The position numbers and the translations under genes were made by a program. A stretch of 64,000 nucleotides of DNA from Epiperipatus broadwayi (Eukaryota > Onychophora > Udeonychophora > Euonychophora > Peripatidae), in NCBI GenBank assembly GCA_028023455.1, contig JAQFVV010000185.1, positions 2,431,239 through 2,495,238 on the forward strand, written 5' to 3'. The first letter of the stretch is position 1, and every line of letters begins with the position of its first letter. Positions 59,901-64,000 of this stretch are shown here, piece by piece. The notes beneath the pieces are model-generated. The model had not been told where the DNA came from, made no database searches, and worked only from the letters and a program-made list of their open reading frames with translations.

Positions 59901-60104
59901 ATGGCGGACAAAAGAGGCGCTATTGAGGAGTTCAAGTTAGCAAACAAAGGAAACTTTACACGTATGGAATTTAAAAACATAAACAAAATTGGAAAGAGAT
60001 TTTTAAATGAACAATTAACTATTAAACTTAATCGCAATGCAATACCAAATATGTATACATTGGTAATGAAGAATAGCGAAGGAAAAAAGGTTAAATATAG
60101 ATAG
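59901..60104 (+). CDS. Small basic hypothetical protein (67 aa)
   Basis: The frame starts at ATGGCGGAC, a fair eukaryotic start context (purine-rich, G at +4), and ends TAG. The product is rich in Lys, Arg and Asn. It begins MADKRGAIEEFKLANKG and ends GKKVKYR, with no membrane segment and no recognised domain. The opposite-strand frame over the same bases is hydrophobic and less credible. It could be a first exon, a micro-gene or chance. There is no TATA box or polyA signal in good position. Confidence 0.25.
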   Translation: MADKRGAIEEFKLANKGNFTRMEFKNINKIGKRFLNEQLTIKLNRNAIPNMYTLVMKNSEGKKVKYR

Positions 60105-60470
60105 ATGATCACACATATATATTTAAGACTAATCTAATAAGAACAATGGTTAAATTACATAATCGTTACATAAAACAATTCATAATATAATTCAATTAAG
60201 AAAGATATATAAAAAAAAATAAAAAGGTAGAAAATAAATAGTTCAATGGAGGAGAGATAATGATTACCGTCCTTGTTCCTTGGTCATGTTCCATCGACGA
60301 GCGTAGCTTGATCCATCCATCGATAGCTATTTGTCCAGACAAGGAAGGTGGAAATAAGTAGCATGCTTTTACGAAAAGTCCTATAGACACAGCACAGAGT
60401 TCAGATGACTATGGAGTGGATATTAAGGCATTTTGATGGTATTTAGGAACCTCAGCGATAGGCAAAGCTA

Positions 60471-60476
60471 TTTATT
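60471..60476 (-). terminator. Polyadenylation hexamer in the LTR-like segment
   Basis: AATAAA on the minus strand, about 275 bp after the TATA box at about 60,751 and directly after a short frame ending in TAG. The spacing is typical of an LTR R region. Confidence 0.35.
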
Positions 60477-60624
60477 TGCCTAGCCGAGCATAGTAGAATC
60501 CATCAAACTTATATGATTTTTAGCTTGAGCAGGTTCAAACTTCTTCATGATTTGTAGACGATAATTGTAGACTTTTTGGAATAAAATCACAAACAAAATC
60601 TGACAGAGTTCTCCTAAGAGAAAT

Positions 60625-60775
60625 CTGAATGCACCTTGCAATAGCAGATCTGAATGAAACTTGCAATAGCAAAATCTGAATGCCTTGCAATAGCAAAATC
60701 TTGAATAACTTTTTTTCTCAGCTACCTTATGACTCTCCTCTGTTCTCTCCCTTTTATAACTTTTTTCTCAGCTAC
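60625..60775 (-). repeat. Short direct repeats within the LTR-like segment
   Basis: On the plus strand, CTTGCAATAGCA followed by AATCTGAATG occurs about three times (60,633-60,700). TAACTTTTTTCTCAGCTACC occurs at about 60,707 and again at about 60,757. The latter pair brackets the TATA box. Confidence 0.7.
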
Positions 60776-60859
60776 CTTCTATTGTTTGTATGATCTTAGA
60801 TCTTGATAAGCCCACCCACACTCTTTTGTTTCAAGGTAACACTTTCTAAAAATAAGCTT

Positions 60860-61590
60860 TTACTTAAAACTCCAAATTTATTTCTTTAAAGTTTGAATTT
60901 TTATTAATTAAAAAAGAAGGAAAGAGAAGTCCATCTTTAATTAGCCTTGAATGGACTAATTAATTAAAACATACATTCTTTTAGAAAATGTTTGGCAGGC
61001 TTATCTCAAAATAAATCATACTAAATATTTTAACAATATTTTACAAAAAAATATATTCTTATTTTTTTATAGTAAATAAGCATTTTATTTCAGCAGAATT
61101 TTGCATTAACTCATATATATACGCTAGATGTATATATATATGTTTGACTAATAGGTTAAGCAATTTTTATTAATAGAATGAAATTTATTTAAAACAAAAT
61201 ATTTAAATGTAATACACATTTAATAAGCATAATTATTTTTAACTCTAATGCAAAACCCTGCTGATATTGGACTATAAAATTAATTCAGGTCTACAATACT
61301 AATTAAGTTTATAGAAGGCTGTGAAGCATGGATCGGGCTTCAGATCCATTGCTTCATTTCCCAATAGTTAGTGAGCAAAAAAAAAATGTTTAAAAAAAAA
61401 TGCTGTTGCTTCAGGTCAGAGGTAAGAATTTGTGCCAGGTGAGTTCAAGCCTACTCTTTATTTGGTGTAAAATTTAACTTGTTACTGACTAACAGTTTTT
61501 CTTTCTTTTACTAAATAACTAACAGTTTATCCATAATTCAATCTGCTATATCTTAAAACGAGTCCGTGTTGTTTTAATCTAACAAGTTAT
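60860..61590. other. Intergenic DNA between LTR-like segment and Gag frames
   Basis: It is AT-rich apart from a patch at 61,310-61,460 (GGATCGGGCTTCAGATCCAT hairpin). There is no protease, RT or integrase signature, so the pol part of any retrotransposon is missing. A (TA)n of about 18 bp abuts the end of the Gag frame at 61,588-61,605. Confidence 0.5.
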
Positions 61591-61603
61591 ATATATATAT
61601 ATA

Positions 61604-61993
61604 CTAATGTCTGTGTTTTCCTGGGTCCGGTGGTATGTACTGCCTTGTACTTTTGGACGGGTTCATGACCCTATCATTCTCATATTCCAGAAATGTTTGT
61701 GGTTGTATAGACAGAGTGTTCCACCAGTCTCTGGCAGATTCTTTTAAATGATGACTCGAGATCACCACTTTTTCTTGTTCTGTCATATTCTGAAATTGAA
61801 AAAACATTTTGAGACTGTCTAGGTGGTGTCTAGGGTTTCCACCCAGTTCCCCTCTAAAACATTGTATATGTACGAATTTTGCCACAGGAGATGTTACCGG
61901 ATTAATTATTATTGGCATAAGGATTTGGTTGCCTTGTTGCGCCTGGATTGGATTCATCTGTTGATGAATGTTCATTTCCTTTTTAATCCACAT
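61604..61993 (-). pseudogene. LTR-retrotransposon Gag-like core frame
   Basis: This 129-codon frame has a Gln/Asn-rich start, then about residues 46-93: FRGELGGNPRHHLDSLKMFF, an acidic loop, LKESARDWWNTLS and QPQTFLEYEND. The order F-x-G, then WL/HL-Leu, then A-x-x-W-W, then FxxF/Y is that of the Retrotrans_gag fold of Ty3/Gypsy elements, which builds the capsid. Sequence similarity to the fold ends near Glu-Tyr-Glu, and the frame stops shortly after, next to a (TA)n tract. A C-terminal capsid half and zinc knuckle are missing. It overlaps the preceding frame by 11 bases in a different frame, so it is either broken by an indel or read by frameshift. Confidence 0.6.
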
Positions 61994-62390
61994 TCATCTG
62001 TCCATTTTCTTCTCCCTCCTGTATTTGATGCTTGACTGACATGTCCAAGGCATGCATATCCTTTCCTAATTCATTATCTATCAATGATTTAAGTTGTGTA
62101 TCATCTTGTTTCTGTTGCCATTTTAACTGAGTATCCTCATCTGGCAATACTTTTGTTCTGGTATGTTGGTGGAGAGCCATGTTTTCCTCCAAATGGTCCA
62201 GTCTTTGTGATGTCATATTCATGAATTGTTTTAACATGTTCATCATCATTTTGTTTTCTTGTCTCATTTCTGTGATGAGATCTTTCACATTGTTTTCTTG
62301 GTCACTATGAGTCGATGTTGCTGTATTTGGAAGGTTGAGCATTACCTCCTCATCGCTGTCATAATCTGCAACTTTCTTCGGTTGGTCCAT
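61983..62390 (-). CDS. N-terminal coiled-coil region of the Gag-like protein
   Basis: This 135-residue frame starts at ATGGACCAACC, in a good start context (AAAAATGG). The first 30 residues are acidic (DYDSDEE). Residues about 35-75 form a Met/Leu-rich heptad-like stretch (LITEMRQENKMMMNMLKQF, then RLDHLEENMALH) suited to a coiled coil. Residues 85-130 are Gln/Asp-rich and hydrophilic. It ends 11 bases inside the next frame (61,604-61,993), which carries the Gag core. Together they look like one gene of about 260 residues with a single-base shift near an A-run (GATTAAAAAGG). A possible splice acceptor ATATTAG lies just before the exon start at 62,396. Confidence 0.55.
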   Translation of the reverse strand: MDQPKKVADYDSDEEVMLNLPNTATSTHSDQENNVKDLITEMRQENKMMMNMLKQFMNMTSQRLDHLEENMALHQHTRTKVLPDEDTQLKWQQKQDDTQLKSLIDNELGKDMHALDMSVKHQIQEGEENGQMNVD

Positions 62391-62592
62391 TTTTGCCTAA
62401 TATTGGCTATTTTGTTATATAACATTCACTTTGTTTGTAAAATGTGTTTGTCTTTTAATAAACAATCTGGATAAGTATATTTTTATACTAGTTATTAACA
62501 CAAAAAAATTATTTATTTCTAAAATAAGTCACTATTCTAAGTTCCAACTATCTGTTTTATTTATATGTTTTCAGAAATTTAACTTTGCCTAC

Positions 62593-62620
62593 CTCACGAG
62601 GTCCTATCTTAACCCTATGC
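62593..62620 (-). other. Candidate 28-nt micro-exon upstream of the Gag-like frames
   Basis: On the minus strand, ACATATAG precedes a 28-base GC-richer segment that is followed by GAG then GTAGGCAAAG, fitting acceptor and donor rules. It has no coding evidence. Chance is a real possibility. Confidence 0.2.
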
Positions 62621-62779
62621 CTATATGTATCTGTTTGTACATGAAAATATATATATATATAAAATCCTGCCATGTCTGTCTTTAATATTTATACTACATA
62701 TTAGTCTCCTCACTTTACTTTATTTATATTTCATTAAAATATCACTGCTATGTTAATATAACTAAAATAATCCACTTAC

Positions 62780-62804
62780 AGCTTGACCTGGCTTTCTCTG
62801 ACAC
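62780..62804 (-). other. Candidate 25-nt micro-exon upstream of the Gag-like frames
   Basis: On the minus strand, TTTTTAGTTGTTTCAG (strong acceptor) precedes a 25-base segment starting GTGTCAGAG, followed by GTAAGTGG (consensus donor). With the acceptor at 62,397 it suggests a spliced 5' leader for the Gag-like gene. Confidence 0.3.
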
Positions 62805-62809
62805 CTGAA

Positions 62810-63180
62810 ACAACTAAAAAATGCATTTACATTAATACAAGTATATATATAAAAAAATATGTGAGCAAAATATACGCAAGTCATGTTTAAAAATTATTTT
62901 GGCTCACTATGCATACATTGTTATTTTGATCATCTACTATAGTTTGGTTTATTTGATATCCGATATGAGAGATTGCACTTGCCGACAAATTTATTTGAGA
63001 AGGGCGCCAGTCGACAAGACAATGGCCATATCAAATATACATATTAATGGATAATGATCCAAGCACACATTGATAAGGTTTATAAAGTTTAATGCGATTA
63101 CAATTTATTTTGATTTTCACTTCACTTTCAAAAAAATCTATGCATGAATAAGTAAATGGTATTTTAAATGACAATATTAA
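62810..63180. other. AT-rich DNA
   Basis: No gene is recognised. A mixed-composition patch at 62,960-63,030 (AAGGGCGCCAGTCGACAAG) is not identified. Confidence 0.4.
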
Positions 63181-63184
63181 TTAA

Positions 63185-63410
63185 GTCTAAGACGTATAAC
63201 AACTAAGTAAGGTAACATGTCTGACCTGGGTTCGAAACCCGTTACCATTTTGGTCAAGACAGAAAAAAAACAATTTAAACAGCCTAAAGTATGATTAACA
63301 AAACAAAATATATACAAAAAAAAATTAAAATAAAAGTAAAATCCCATGATAACCGCCACTCCGAATTATGAACCTGGGATCGAAACCAACTACCATTTTG
63401 GTCACACCCG
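63185..63410 (+). repeat. Two degenerate tRNA-like repeats
   Basis: ACCTGGGTTCGAAACCCGTT with ACCATTTTGGTCAAGAC (63,220-63,262) recurs as AACCTGGGATCGAAACCAAC with TACCATTTTGGTCACAC (63,371-63,409), about 149 bp apart. GGTTCGAAACC resembles a B box, and TATAACAACTAAG upstream of the first copy weakly resembles an A box. No full cloverleaf forms, so functional tRNA genes are unlikely. Confidence 0.45.
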
Positions 63411-63679
63411 AAATAGATTAACAATTATCATGCAATTCTACAGAATCACGCATTGAGATCAAAAACTGTTTCAAAAAACATTTATATAAAAACGGGTTTT
63501 ACCGAACTATAATGAAGTGTATACCATATGCATCCATATATATGAATATGTACATCATTAAATAAGCATATATATGACTACATATAAATATACAAACAGA
63601 TATACCTATACAAATATTTCTTTTATTATCATGTACATGAATTTATTAGAAAGATGTCATATTGCAAACCGCATACTCC

Positions 63680-63765
63680 TATTATTTCAGGCTAGTAAAT
63701 GCTGGTCGCAACTATGACAAGGAAGCAATGATTGCGGACATAGACCTATTATTTCAGGCTACTCA
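63680..63765 (+). repeat. Direct repeat with splice-acceptor-like string
   Basis: CCTATTATTTCAGGCTA occurs at about 63,679 and again at about 63,746. The segment between is about 50 bp. Confidence 0.7.
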
Positions 63766-63787
63766 GCAATCGAGAACTCTACAATGT

Positions 63788-63900
63788 AAGGGGTCTTCAC
63801 CTAAACAGTTACTCTAAGGGTCTTCACCAAACATGGTTACTAAAAAACAAGGGCTTCACCTACGGTTACTCAAAGGGTCTTCACCTAACGGTTACTCAAT
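63788..63900 (+). repeat. Four-copy tandem repeat of about 28 bp
   Basis: Variants of GGGTCTTCACCTAACGGTTA plus CTCAA occur four times with small changes (63,790-63,898). The unit is not A/T-rich, unlike most of the window. Confidence 0.8.
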
Positions 63901-64000
63901 AAATGATTCAATAGCATAATCCGAAATGGAGAAAAAAAAATCTTAACTAAAGGTGGCTGACATATATGTTATACAAAAATATATCTTATATATTTATTAA

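Larger units (their letters stand above)
60240..60850 (-). repeat. LTR-like or promoter/polyA segment
   Basis: On the minus strand, TTATAAAAGGGAGAG (TATA box, about 60,746-60,760) is followed by tandem AGATTTTGCTATTGCAAG-type repeats (60,620-60,720). An AATAAA comes 275 bp later (60,471-60,476). A TGTTACCTTGAAAC start near 60,845 would fit the TG of an LTR. The order U3-TATA-R-AATAAA-U5 resembles a retrotransposon LTR. It lies downstream of the Gag-like gene, where a 3' LTR would sit. No second copy is visible to the right within the window, and the CA end is not certain. Confidence 0.4.

Noticed and set aside
59891-60112. 73-codon minus-strand frame
   Set aside because: Overlaps the plus-strand frame completely. 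It is hydrophobic with Phe/Leu bias typical of antisense AT-rich sequence.
61823-62474. Plus-strand frames of about 70 codons over the Gag region
   Set aside because: Antisense shadows of the Gag-like frames.

Overview
The window is AT-rich eukaryotic nuclear DNA. GC is roughly a quarter by eye; I did not count it. It is gene-poor and dominated by transposon relics, foldback structures and simple repeats. TATA boxes, splice-like sites, a seven-transmembrane receptor, an RTE-like LINE, a tRNA-derived SINE, pogo/Tigger and hAT-type DNA elements and a Gag-like gene all indicate an invertebrate animal. The species cannot be fixed from sequence alone. Very AT-rich genomes with lineage-specific orphan receptors occur in cnidarians, flatworms and other groups, and I leave this open.

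Layout. 0.5-6.4 kb is a very large inverted repeat: two arms of about 2.15 kb around a 10-bp spacer. Its outer flanks also pair, and about 1.25 kb of unmatched sequence sits in the right arm. 8.47-9.47 kb (minus strand) is the only convincing intact gene, an intronless divergent rhodopsin-like GPCR with a TATA box just upstream. 9.6-20.6 kb is mostly featureless AT-rich DNA with one possible coding exon at 15.4-15.7 kb. 20.6-21.4 kb holds two adjacent foldback elements, 22.2-23.9 kb two minisatellites, and 24.3-24.8 kb a short direct-repeat pair. 26.6-29.5 kb holds a third, single-armed copy of the palindrome sequence, framed by inverted copies of another repeat family.

At 30.6 and 41.6 kb are two copies of a very short tRNA-like SINE with clear target-site duplications. 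32.4-39.6 kb contains two decayed RTE-like LINE copies lying tail to tail. 40.7-46.1 kb carries a MITE-like hairpin, another inverted repeat, a possible Gypsy reverse-transcriptase scrap, a three-copy repeat and an hAT-like non-autonomous element with TSD. 46.1-57 kb is AT-rich, with long (AT)n and (ATT)n tracts.

57.06-58.38 kb is a pogo/Tigger-like transposon relic bounded by TIRs and a TA duplication, keeping only the C-terminal part of its transposase. The right end (59.2-64 kb) is richer in GC. It contains a small ORF, an LTR-like promoter/polyA segment, a two-frame Gag-like gene on the minus strand with possible upstream micro-exons, tRNA-like repeats and short tandem repeats.

There is no operon-like organisation and no shared pathway. 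The genes present are one receptor plus mobile-element genes. The most unusual structure is the palindrome family, whose members each carry a TATA box followed 210-290 bp later by a splice-donor-like site.
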